A stretch of 64,000 bases of DNA from Apus apus (Eukaryota > Chordata > Aves > Apodiformes > Apodidae): positions 4,774,001 through 4,838,000 of the forward strand of contig NC_067301.1 of the NCBI RefSeq assembly GCF_020740795.1, given 5' to 3'. The translations under genes and the position numbers were made by a program. Of this stretch, positions 19,401-30,300 are shown one piece after another (the first letter of the stretch is position 1; each line of letters begins with the position of its first letter). The notes below the pieces were generated by a model. The model had not been told where the DNA came from. It made no database searches and saw only the letters and a program-made list of their open reading frames with translations.

Positions 19401-22400
19401 GTGGTGTGCACTGCTCTACCTAGTGCAGGGAACTCAATGTTTTGTGGGGGCTCTAGAGGAAAAAAAATACTGATTTTCTCCATAATACTGAAGTGATTAA
19501 GTGCTGTTCCTATGAAGTGAGCTTCCAGGAGCTTTTCATTACTTCCCTGATTTCTCCAAAAGAACTTGTTTGCTAAAGAAACATGGGAAAATGTAACACT
19601 CATAGAAGAACTTAAAGCACAGCCAAGTAAATGCTGTGCTTGGTCACTCTGAAACTAACCTGCAACTAAACACATGCCTCTGTTCTAACAATACAGACAA
19701 GCACAAGTGCTGCTTTACAGCTCCAGCCCACTTCAGGGGTCAGTTTTTACCGTATCCTCCAGTCAGCCAGCTGGTACTGCTTGTCAGCATCAACATCACA
19801 ATACAGCTTCAGCAAGTGCTCCAAAGAATGCCTGCCAAGATTGAGGAGACGAGCAGCTTGGTGAGTATCAAACATGTTCACCAAGTACAGACCAAAGTCT
19901 TTTTGCAGCCATTCCACATCTGAATCAGCACCATGAAGGACCTTGAAAAGCAAAACAAATTGAGAATGGTATGAAGAACATTTCTACTCCAGGCTGGCAG
20001 TGCTGTGGTTCCATATGAGGTGTTCAAGGCCAGCCTGGATGAGGCTTGTGCAGCCTGGTCTAGTGTGAGGTGTCCCTGCTCATAGCAGCGGGGTTGAAAC
20101 CTGATGATCTTTAAGGTCCCCTCCAACCTTAACCATTCTATGATTCTATGGTATTTGTGTGTCTAGGACCAGATTTCTTTTCTCTCTGTCCCTCACTTAA
20201 GTGCAGAGCTACTAAATGAGTGCATTTGGCAAGTAACTCCCCACTTACATCAAAGAAATAGGGAGGTGAACTAATTATAAGGACAGCACAGCCAAGTGAC
20301 CAAGCACACAGTGTGCTTGTAACTATAACGAAGATTAAACTAAGGGAGCAATAATAAATAAACAATTCTGGTGGTGAACTGGTGAATTTGGCAGCTGACC
20401 TTCACAATTGCAGGGTCTGTGAAGGTCTCGTTGAGAAGGTTCATGTCGCTGCGCAATTCCAGGGCATCAACAATGAAGTCTTCTGTTCGGGTGGAAATCT
20501 GCATCAGACAAGTCAAGCCCAGGAAGCTCCTGTAGGAATGGTGCTGAAAAACATGGGAGAGAGACATAAGCTAGGACACATTACAGAAGTAACACTAAAA
20601 AGCAAACAGCACCTCAAACGAAGGAGGAAAACATCACAAAGGACTTTCTTAAAGAAAAAGACAATTGGATGAACAACCTCTCTCTTTGCAGTCACTACCA
20701 TGACACAAAAAACATGGGATGCATTGAAAGATCAAGTTCAGCATGAAGCATTCAGCCAGGATTGCCACTGGAAAACTCTCAATAGTGACAGTTTAATCCA
20801 ACCTTCCAGATAATATCTGACAGGTCAGGGTCATGAATTGTCTTTTCATATCAGAGAGCACAAAAAGCAGAAGACATGACTACAAGACAGATGAGAAGGA
20901 TGTAATGGTTTCTTACTAGAAGTACATGTGACTTTTCAACAGAAAAGGCCATTTGATTACCTCCAAGTCCAGAGCAAATTCTTTACAGTTCATAAGCTTT
21001 TCATTTAGTTCTACCAGCTCATCCAGTGTGGTGATAAAATGACAGGGTGTTTCCTTGACAGGCCTGTACATCTGGCAGAGCAAATTATTAGGCATGGCAT
21101 GTTCTCTGTCAACTCCCACCCCTGACCTCCACCCTCAATTCTGAATTTCATCAAGTGCAGCTGGCTGTAAACTTACTGCATCTGCAGGAAGTTTCAACTA
21201 ACGTGGGCACCAACCTGGGGTTCTGGTTTTGTCAGAACTCCATCTGGTGGAGAAAAATGTTCCAGCTCATACTGGTAAGGGTGAGCAAACCTGTGGAAAT
21301 TAGGAAGAGAAGCACAGACTAAATTTCAGTCATCTTTATGATGCCAGAGCACTCTGAGAGGGCATTTTGTCTACTGAGTAGAAATTCTGTCTCTTATTAA
21401 GCACAGGTTTAAAATAACTACAGATGTCTAAAGCAAATCACACACAACACAGTGTGCAGGCACGAACACATGCAGAGCTGCTACACATGAGACCACCAGC
21501 ACAACTGGCCCACACCACTGCATTTTCTCCAAGGCTACTCCAAGCACCTGGCTCTCATTTGAATTTCTTACATGTCTTGCTCAGTTTGCTGCGTCCTCTG
21601 CTGGTGTATGAAGTCTGCCAAAGCAGCTGGCACATCCAAGTCCTCGGGGCGCTCCTTTCGTTCCCGTCCACTTTTTGTGAGGGCTGAACAACCAATATGG
21701 AACAACTGGACTGGGTCCCACACATAACATGTTCTCAGCCTACTACTGTCCCCTCCACCCACCACAAGATCCTACTAAGCATCAAAAATCTTAACAATTC
21801 AGATCTGCAGCTTTTGCTGTCTGCAAGATTTCTGTCCACACATCTAACGACAACTCAGTTAGTCGGTTTTACCAAGCTGTTGTTAAGCAAGACACAAGGT
21901 GGTTCTGCTCAAGAGGTTGGAAGGAGATTGAAAAACCTTCAGAAAAATCTTTCAATCATTTGAAAATCATACACATCTGTAAACAACAGAGTCACTGAGC
22001 TTGCTACACCTGAGCAGCCAACACCTCCTGCTCTTACTTATTTTTACATGCAACGACTTCTTCTCTAGACTGTGAAGACAGATTTGTTTCAAATATTCTC
22101 AACAGGTTACCCAACAAAAAAACAATATACCCCTTACCTTCGGGCAAAGGTTTCAAAGCATTTGGCTTGATAAAAAGTTTAGGTACAAAAGGAGTGTTGG
22201 AATTGTCAATTTTTTCCCGAAACTTAAGCTGTGGTCGAGTGATGTTCTTGGCATGAAGGAGTCGGAAGGTTTCAGACTCAGTTCTCTTGTGGGATTCTCC
22301 TGCCTATTTTAAAAAGGGAAACAATCTTTTATTAAAGGTAAACCTCACATGACTTAACAGATGTTCAGTTTCTTTTACTTGGCCTGACCCAACATTCAAA

Positions 22401-24974
22401 GGAATAAATTTATACCCCAAAGTGAGTCACACTTTTGCAGCCAGTTCAGCACCTACAGATGAAAGTTCTCTGAACTCATATGAACGAGCAAAAGAGAAGT
22501 TGTTGTGTACATGAAAATGAAATGGCAACTGAAAGCACATACAATCAAGTTTGGATCAATAGAAAAAGAGGGAAGAAGTTAGGGTGTGTATATAAAATGG
22601 GACAGAATATTTAACTACTTGACTCCACTGGAAAATCAGTAGTGCCAGTGCTGGGAGCAAAGCTCAGGTGACAGCAGGGAGTGCAGAGGCCTCACCTTGC
22701 GGTTCCAGCTGGAAATGATGGTCTGTGGGGGCTGTAACCCAGCAGGGAGGACTGGTTGCTGGTTTTTGTTCACTCCTGCTGCTTCATCCAATAAAATACC
22801 CTAAGTTCCAGAAAAGACAGGCGTTAAAATCAAATCCCTGTTAAATTACCATGCTCAGCCACAGACTGAATAAATAAAGCCAGATGGGTAGCTACCTCCA
22901 CTGCCATTTCCCAGACTTCTGGGGATCACAAGACAGACACATGTGGGAAGAATATACTGAAGATGAGGAGTAGGAAGAGTGTCCTCAGAGAAGCAGCTCT
23001 ATGGCTTTAAAGACCTGTTCTCAGGTAGTGAGGTTCTTGTGCCAAACTGCACTTAGTTTCCTCACAAGTCACACATCACCTTCCTTCCTTTTGGGCCATA
23101 ACCCACCTGCCTCAGCTGCTGCGACCACTGGTCAAGCTCATGGAAATGTTTTTAAAATAAAAAGGAAAACCATCACACTGAGGAAATACCAAACTGTAAA
23201 AGCACTACCACTGACATTTATGCAAGGAAAAAAGAACTTGTGGCAACTGAGCAGTCGATGAGAACATCAACCAGAAATCCTCTGCTTACCACTCTTTCCA
23301 GAATGACATCATTGGAGTCAACCAGCATGTCAAACTTATCCTCTAGCTCCGTCACTTTGCTGCGATCCTTCATGTGGCTGCGGCAGCCGTGGTACTGCAT
23401 CACCTTGCTCATGCTTGCAAGACAACAGCACAGCTATTAGCAACCTGAAAGCAGGCCCGTTAGAACACTAAGCCCTCCAGATCTCTTCAGTTTTCTACCT
23501 TTTTAAGGTTTGAAAATAAATAAAACGCAGTAACCTCCAGATAACACCACCTGAACAGTGAACAAAATCCCTCGATAGTATTAAGTGTCACAATTAATTT
23601 CTTACAAGCCATAGGACTTTTTAAACACACAGCCTAAGGCTATCAGCCTCTGCTCCTTGCAAGGCTCTTTATCCAAATCATTATGAAAGGCACCCTCTTG
23701 ATCGGTCAAGTGCTTAAAAAGGAGCTAAAATTAGGCATGTGAAAAAACTCTATCTTTTTATATCCAGCTGGTCTGGAGTCTCCAAAGCAGGGTGCTGCCT
23801 TCTGTTTTGGACTGGGATCTATTAGCAACGGGCCAGAGATGCAGAAGCCTCCTTACCAGTGCAGGAGACGGTCTCCCTGTGTCTCACAGTAGGCCCGGAA
23901 GCCGGGGAAGCTCCGGTAGAAGTCGTACTCATCGCCAGGCTGAGGGAGCCCACTAGAGGCCTTCGTCGCAGCCACCACTGTGCCGAGAGCATACTGAGCA
24001 AGAGCACCGTGTTATTAGTGTCTTCCCACTGTTTGGATCCTCTTTTTACCCAGGACAGGATGTGGTAGAACCGCACTTTGCCTGGCTTGTTTTATCTCCG
24101 TACAATCTCACGGGGCTTTTTGACATGAGTAACTTTACAGACATGTAGCTCATATTACCTATTTTCAGACCTTTCTGATTACGAAAGTTTAAGAACGTGA
24201 CTTCAAGCTCGAGTATTTTAGGTCTGAAAGAAAACTGGATACATCGGCAGGAAGGCGGGTAATCACGCACACCCAGACACAGACACACAAACCCAAACAC
24301 ACACCCACACCCCCACCCCCAGACACAGACACCCACACACACCCACACACCCACCAAGCGCCCTGCAAACGCTTCCTGCTGGAGAACCCCTCCGGGAAGC
24401 AGCAGCAGCAGCAGCGTGCACAGGGGAAACCCCGCAGCTGATGTACAGCTCTGCAGTCCGAGGGGCAGCGCCCATCGCCACATGCCCAACAACGACCCTC
24501 ACGAGGGTCCCATCCCAGCCAAGGGGAGGCGGCCAAGCCCAGCCCAGGGGGGTTGTCTCACAGGACCGCGCTGAGGAGAAGAGCCCAGGGCGGGAACAGG
24601 CCCCACCGCACGCCCAGGCCCCGCAGCCCCCCTGAGGGCAGCGCCCCGGAGGAACCTGCGGGTGGCACCCGCTGAGGCGGGGGCTCCTCAGGCAGCCCCC
24701 ACAGGCAGGAACTACACCTCCCGGCACGCCCCGGGCCGCGCACGGCCCGCCGGGACCGGTAGTGCCCGGCGCCCGCTTCCCTCCCCACGGCCCCGCCGCC
24801 TCCGCCGCCGCGCACCTTGACGAAAGCGTCGGCGTCGTCGAAACCAGGCAGCACCGCCGCGGAGCTACCCCGCTGCGGCCCCGCGGGTTTCCCCGGCGCC
24901 CCGGCTGGTCCCTCCCGCCCCGCGGGGCTCTCGGCGGCAGCGCGGCCGCTCCCCCCGCCGGCGGCGGCCGCCAT
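10463..24974 (-). CDS. EXOSC10: Exosome component 10 (Rrp6/PM-Scl-100), 25 coding exons, complete
   Basis: EXOSC10 is the distributive 3'-5' exoribonuclease of the nuclear and nucleolar exosome. It trims rRNA and snoRNA precursors and degrades aberrant nuclear RNA. The 25 coding exons join in frame to 903 residues, against 885 in human. The extra length lies partly in a Gly/Ala-rich N-terminus. Domain order is PMC2NT (about 50-140), DEDDy exonuclease (about 294-460), HRDC (about 518-598) and a charged tail. The catalytic residues are all present: D328 and E330 in FALDLE, D386 in HGADSD, and Y451 and D455 in YARDDTHY. The start at 24974 is the first ATG in the CpG island and leads into conserved VLPGFDDADAFVK. 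Splice borders are GT-AG throughout. Exon coordinates are given in the four block entries. Confidence 0.96.
17081..18277 (-). other. EXOSC10: EXOSC10 exons 12-14: HRDC domain
   Basis: Exons are 18129-18277, 17970-18020 and 17081-17192. They encode the helical HRDC module that follows the nuclease fold and aids structured substrate binding, with RRQKKHLNTQQLAAFRLLFAW and VLPNHMLLKIAEELP. Residues 598-635 then continue into EPQGIIACCNPVPPLVRQQ. The 51-base exon 13 is in frame and well conserved with the human protein. Confidence 0.93.
18945..21290 (-). other. EXOSC10: EXOSC10 exons 7-11: DEDDy exonuclease domain
   Basis: Exons are 21215-21290, 20961-21071, 20400-20543, 19751-19941 and 18945-19101. 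Exon 8 ends in FALDLE with the first two metal-binding acids. Exon 9 starts HHSYRSFLGLTCLMQIST. Exon 10 carries HGADSDVEWLQKDFG with the third acid and NMFDTHQAARLLNLG. Exon 11 carries YARDDTHYLLYIYDK with the catalytic tyrosine and fourth acid. All four DEDD-Y residues are intact, so the enzyme should be active. Confidence 0.95.
20001..20150 (+). mobile_element. CR1 LINE fragment, 3' end
   Basis: This block in EXOSC10 intron 9 has the typical end of a CR1 element: GGTGTTCAAGGCCAGCCTGG, then GATGATCTTTAAGGTCCC, then the terminal repeats ATTCTATGATTCTATG instead of a poly(A) tail. It is a 5'-truncated, non-coding copy in plus orientation. The left boundary is approximate. Confidence 0.85.
21572..24974 (-). 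other. EXOSC10: EXOSC10 exons 1-6: PMC2NT domain and linker
   Basis: Exons are 24816-24974, 23857-23993, 23290-23413, 22696-22800, 22138-22303 and 21572-21683. Exon 1 encodes a low-complexity Gly/Ala/Pro-rich leader ending in VLPGFDDADAFVK. Exons 2-4 encode the PMC2NT helical region that in yeast Rrp6 binds the Rrp47 partner (C1D in animals), including VMQYHGCRSHMKDRSK. Exons 5-6 give the conserved linker, with RPQLKFREKIDNSNTPF and PEDLDVPAALADFIHQQRTQ. Confidence 0.93.
24263..24352. repeat. CA-rich simple repeat
   Basis: This is an impure run of CACACA, CCCACA and CAGACA units in EXOSC10 intron 1. It creates spurious Val/Cys/Gly-rich open frames on the opposite strand. No function is inferred. 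Confidence 0.85.
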
Positions 24975-24977
24975 CTT
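24967..24977 (-). promoter_or_regulatory. EXOSC10: YY1-type motif over the EXOSC10 start codon
   Basis: On the minus strand this reads AAGATGGCGGC, the canonical YY1 element, with its ATG being the EXOSC10 initiator. YY1 sites at the start codon are known in TATA-less housekeeping genes and help fix the transcription start. Confidence 0.6.
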
Positions 24978-25100
24978 GTGCCCCCGCAGCCACGCGGCGC
25001 TGGGAGGATCTCGCGAGAACCAGCGAGGGAGCCTGAGGAGGTGGGGGGGGGAACCTGGCACCGGCGGGGGAGAGAGCGGCGGCGCTGCGCTCCGGCGCCC
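24975..25100 (-). promoter_or_regulatory. EXOSC10: EXOSC10 CpG-island promoter
   Basis: CpG-dense sequence extends from about 24430 to 25400 around EXOSC10 exon 1. No TATA box is visible. A TCTCGCGAGA palindrome lies 35-45 bases upstream of the ATG, and a YY1-type motif overlaps the ATG, which suggests a focused TATA-less promoter with a short 5' UTR. The start site is inferred. Confidence 0.7.
25009..25018. promoter_or_regulatory. EXOSC10: TCTCGCGAGA palindrome
   Basis: This exact 10-base palindrome is the motif bound by BANP and found in CpG-island promoters of essential genes; binding is blocked by CpG methylation. It sits just upstream of EXOSC10 exon 1. Occupancy is inferred from sequence. 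Confidence 0.6.
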
Positions 25101-25699
25101 CCTGGCGGCGCGGAGGAACAGGCGCGGGGTGGGAAAAGGGGGGTCCCGAGGCGGGGGGGGGGGGGCTGGGGGGTCCCCCCTCAGGGACCAGGGACCCCCC
25201 CCGGTCTGCCCACAGCGCAGTGCCCACGACAACCACACCACTGCCTGAAAAGGCACTGCTGCCCAAAGCCTCCGCCTGCCGCCGCCCCGCTCCCCGTTTC
25301 TGGGGTGCAGCACCAGCAGGTGGGGGAGCCCCCAGGGACCCCGGCCGAGACAGCCACACCCCCCCCGTGCTGCCCCCCACGCTCTGGCTGTGACCCCAAG
25401 GCCAAGAAAGCCAATGTTCTTACCACACAGATGACATGGCATCTGCTGGAAACTAAAATGTAGGGGTTACAGGGTGAAATCTGGGGTGTTCAGGTGACAT
25501 ATTCCAGTCAGCCCTGGTCATTGTGCCAGCAGCTGCAAAGCAATCAAAAGGGAAAGAGCCAACCACCTGAAGTGCTGCAGAAAAGTCAAGTAAAATCCAT
25601 GGCAACAGGAAACTTAAAGAAAAATAAACCTCAGCCTTAATCTGCTTCCCTGTCTTTTCCTAAGAAGCATTTAGGATTAAACAAGAACACAGTCAAAAT
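25019..25699. other. Short gap between MTOR 3' end and EXOSC10 promoter
   Basis: Only about 0.7 kb separates the MTOR poly(A) signal from the EXOSC10 start region, and both genes run leftward. The right part of the gap is ordinary sequence. The left part is CpG island with a G-run near 25155. Long open frames on both strands here follow from GC richness. Confidence 0.65.
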
Positions 25700-26679
25700 G
25701 TTAACATTTTGGTGGAATTTATTGGCACAAAAATATTCAAATACAACATGGCATCTAAACATGGCTACTCTGTTGTATTTTGTGCATTGTTTTTAATATG
25801 TTTAATTCATAAATCATGACTTTATCTTCACCCTCACGTTTAACAACCATTAGTTTGTTTCAAGTTATGACCAGTTCTCCCCATGCCTGCCTCCTATGCC
25901 AAGTACTAACTTCCCCTTGTAGCTTCCCAGTGCTGCATTTTAACACAGACCATGTGGGAAGCTCCCCAGTGGGATTTAGTTTGTACCCTGCATCCAGTTT
26001 GCCACCAATCAACCCACATGGAGGCACCTGCCTTTGCTCAGCGCAAGGTCTGCAACCCTTGGATCTGCTCAGATAATCCTGCTCCAGCCTGAAACACGAC
26101 CCCTGCACTGGTGTAACAAGCAGATACACAGATTCCAACTCTAGGGCAAGGATCAAGTTTGAAAACAAGGTAACAGGATGAAACAAAGGTAAAATTCTGC
26201 TTCTTTTCTCTTTCTTTCCAGTTATCCAGCTCACCTCCAAACCTAACTGAAGCCTCCTACACACAAAGGCATCAAGCTCACTGCAACCACACCAACAGGA
26301 CTGACCAGGGCAATAATTAATCTGCAAATGACTTAGTTACATTGCAAAGGAAGTCAAAACCCGTATATTGTTATTTCCAATGGGTCACCAGTTCCCCAAA
26401 GACCAAGTGGAACCATAGACACCTGTGGTACAATCAGTCTTCACTGTCCTGGAAACCCAAATCAGAGTGTTGTGTTTCAGACAGCTTGAGTATTTCCAAC
26501 AGCAGCTACACATTGGCTTACACCAACTCTTAATATACAATAACTCTTTTCATTTACATTTCAAAATATTTGACAAAGGCTGTATTTCAGTCCCACCTTA
26601 GGTTTGTGTTTGTAGAAGGGCAAATGGGGAGTGCAAAAGCCTCCAGAATAAAAGGCTGTAGATACTTTGGAATCTTCTG
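25700..26679 (-). other. MTOR: MTOR 3' untranslated region
   Basis: This sequence follows the MTOR stop codon and ends near the AATAAA at 25718-25723. The resulting length of about 0.97 kb resembles that of mammalian MTOR transcripts. The cleavage site is estimated. Confidence 0.65.
25718..25723 (-). promoter_or_regulatory. MTOR: Probable MTOR poly(A) signal (AATAAA)
   Basis: This is the canonical hexamer on the minus strand, about 960 bases past the stop codon, followed by T-rich sequence on the transcribed strand. Confidence 0.65.
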
Positions 26680-27334
26680 TTACCAGAAAGGACACCTAAG
26701 AAAAACAGAAATATTGCAGTGATGCTGACTTCCACTTAGATTCACCAAGGCAACACTGAGGACTGAGATTCCACAGGAACTAGCACAGGAAAAGTTGACA
26801 GATGATCCTCAAGCTTCTTTCCAGCTAACCAATGGTTAAAATGCCAAAAATATGTATTTCCTTAAGCACAGTCTAAAGTTTGCTAGTTCTCAACATGACA
26901 GTAAACCCTGTTTACCTTAGACCACGTGGTTCTTCACTGTAACCAAAATCAGTGACTACCACACACCTTACTTCACACACTTAAAATGAAGAGGCTGATT
27001 GCAGCTTAAATGTTCTAAAATCCTTGTCACTACTTAAAACAACCATGTTCTTACAGAGGACTGTCTATGGGGTCACTGTCAGAGGCCTGCAAAATTTACC
27101 AGAGCAGATACAACCTGTGCTAAGGCTCCTACATAGAACTGACAACACAGGTGACATTTTCCTTGGCTGTTCTCTGCTCAGGTGATTCAGAGAAGAATTT
27201 AGCAAGGTTATCTGAAGGATCAACTCACCATCCAATGTAGCACTGGCACAGATTCTCATGAGAAGTGGCTTGTTTGATGAGCAATTCTACTTGTGTGGGT
27301 ACATCAAGAGTTTCATCATGAGAGAAGTCTCGAC
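26680..27334 (-). other. MTOR: MTOR exons 57-58: FATC domain and stop
   Basis: Exons are 27229-27334 and 26680-26695. FATC is essential for kinase folding. It reads [20 protein letters not shown], then CQCYIGWCPFW and TAA, essentially identical to other vertebrates. The last exon contributes only the final few codons, as in mammals. Confidence 0.96.
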
Positions 27335-30300
27335 CTTTGAAATGAAAGGATTAAAAGAAACATAAATGGAAGTCACAAATCATATAACATAACAAATCTA
27401 TAACATAACTTGCTTCTGGGTGGCAAGTTAAAGACCGATAGTGATAGTCATAGGATACTTACTAGTAGATTCAATAGAAATATAGTCTCATAAAAATTTA
27501 CTAAAATAATTATTTTACTGTAGACTGATAGGACTTGTAATTACCCTTCCCTTCCAGGACATAAAATGCAAAATTTTCCAAACATGGAGAGCCCAGAACT
27601 CTGTTTTCCCTATTGTTATGGTTTCTTCCTTTTATCTTCTCCAAATAATGGATACACCAACAATAGGTAACTTTGTAGTAGTTGGAATCCTGGTCCTAAT
27701 TCCTTCAAGTACACTATTTGGCAGCTGGGGGGGTAGTTTCTCATAAACTTGAAGAGCACAAAGTTTTGCAACTAAATGCTACAACCTATAAAGCCAAGAC
27801 AGTAGAAATTCAACTATCCCCAACAAGCTAAAAAATGCACAATATGAAGTCTGTTTTGTTACAAACACCTCTGTGCTCTTCAAGTCAGGCTCCTTGGTAT
27901 CTAAATGCAGGCACCAGTACTTGGGTTTTAGACCAAAACAGGAAAATGGCCTCATCAACCTAATCAGAATATGTTAAATTCAAGGATGAACACAAACTAC
28001 TAACACTACAAGTAGACATAAAAACATGCTCACCAGTGAGCTTATCTCGAACTCTGTTGATGATCTGAATTGCCTTCTTATTCAGAGCTTCTGGCTTCAC
28101 TAGACCATCTCCTACTAGAAGACAGAAGTAGGAAAGATAATTAGGAATTCAGCTGAAAAAGAAAGGAATGTGTACTGCTGTTACATCTGCCCTTCCCAAC
28201 CACCACAAATACTATTTTGAGACCAAACTCAGCTACAGGTACATTTTCTGTCACCCTTTGGAACAGAGAACACAGCTAATTATATTCCTCATTTATGCTG
28301 ATAAGGAACTGTATCTGTCCCATCTGATGTGTCTGGATCATGCTGAAATTTTCTGATCTAAGAACCATTTCTGCATCAGCAAAGAAACAACAGTGAAACT
28401 TACTGAAGGAATGGATGGATTCAGGCACTGTGGTCCCAGTTTTCTTATGGGCTGTCTCACCCAATTCCACACTGTCCAACATTTCTGTTGAAAAAAAAAA
28501 TAAAATGTTAAGAGCATAAACTTGAAACTGAGAAGCAGATAAAGTAATATTTTTCTGGAAAGATTAACAAGACTGTTAATAATCTCATTTGAAAAGCATG
28601 TGTCACTGTGACCAAGTGTCTCACTTAGCTCAGTCACTAAGGGAAGCACATCACAGGAGCAATCATTGTTTTAACCCTGCTAACATCCTGAAACATCTGA
28701 TCCCGAAGTGCAATTGAAAGGTACTCTGAAATTATGTATAATTAACCTAAAATTACAATAAAATAAGTATGTTTATTTGTAGAGCTCTCCACATGAAAAC
28801 TTTCTGATCTGCAGTACAACAGCAAACAACTGCTAAGATCCAAAGCAATGCTCTCAACATTGACTCAGATGACTACATGTCAGGTTTTGCACACTAACAT
28901 TTATCAGCTAAGTAATTAACTATCATCTATCAGTGATACCTTGGATCACATCAGTTTGTGTGTGCTCTAGAAGGGTATTCATCTAACTGTCAAGGAGCAT
29001 CTGCTTTTTGAGCCAAACTATTGAACTCCCCACTTCCAGTCACAAAGCTAATGATAATAAGCTGCTCATCTCTCTGCTTTTGAGAAGAGGACTGAAAATA
29101 TTTACCCAGCCTTGTGCACTGCTAAAAACCAAACAAACCACTCCAAACATTCAGGCCATGCAACACCTTTTCTACTCACCTACTGACTGACTGGCTGAGT
29201 AGGAGTCTGTTCTTGTTCGTGAGCGTTTATTGCCCTTTGTATTTGCTGCAAGAAGATAAGGAGTTGAAAAGTATGACCTGGAGTTTGTGTTTCACAGCAA
29301 ATTTGTCCACAAACAATACAAATCCTTCTCCAGATTCTATGACACCTGAAAACAGTTTTCCATCTCCTGATGAAAACTAACATAAAACCAACCCAAGAAG
29401 TTTTGCTCGTAGCTTGTGTCTGTGTTTAAGGGCAAAAGGATTTTAACCACTGTGGTAATTTCATCAGAATGTCTTCAAACAGACCCTGCATTTCAAGCTC
29501 TGGGTTTCTTGTATGAAATAAGACTGATTATTCTCTGGCTGTCCCTGTGTTCTCAGCATCACTTACTGTCCATCAGCCGCCAGTTCAACAACGGGTCATA
29601 CACAAAGGCCTCCAGCACAGCCATGACACTGTCCTTGTGCTCGCGCAGAACTTCCATCACCGTGTGGCAGGTGATTCTGTAGTTGCCATCAAGGCCTGTC
29701 ACCTTCGGAAGAGAAAGAAGTCAATCAACCATGCTGCTTCCTTCACCACACACCTCCAACCCTGATGTCCAGGGAGTGGCTGGTGCTTTGACCTGCAATT
29801 CATTGTGCTTTGCTCATTAAAGAACAAGAGAGACCTTCACTGCCAACTAAGCAGCTCTTCTGCCATCATGACGGTCTTTGTGAAACACCAGGGGCTGTGA
29901 CATTTCACAGCTTTTTGAAATGAGGGAACTAAGGAAGGCCTAAGGAAGTGTAGGAATTTCAGGGTTTGTTGGGTTGTTGTTTTTTTGGGGGTTTTTTTGC
30001 ATCAATTAAACAGTTAATTTCCACTGCAATCTGCTGTAAAGATTACAGGAGATATTTTAACTCACAGGAAACACAGCTGAAATATTAACACCTCTGGTTG
30101 TTAAGGAGGAGAGAGAAATACAGGAAAACAGAGAAATGAGTGCCATTTTCCCTAGGAATAATCCCTCTCATACCAAAGAGGGGATGCTTACCTCCATAGC
30201 ATTGGTCAGCATCCTTGTTAACCTGAATGGGATCTTCTCAGGGAATTTTTCTCTTGTCATTGCAACCTTAAAAGATGATGATGTTGAATTAGTAAATTAA

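Noticed and set aside
20001-20150. Coding potential in the CR1 fragment
   Set aside because: Only the 3' untranslated end of the element is present, so no endonuclease or reverse transcriptase sequence remains.
24558-25463. Long open frames on both strands (up to about 290 codons) around EXOSC10 exon 1
   Set aside because: GC-rich sequence again suppresses stops. Only the segment from 24974 to 24816 on the minus strand continues into conserved EXOSC10 exons.
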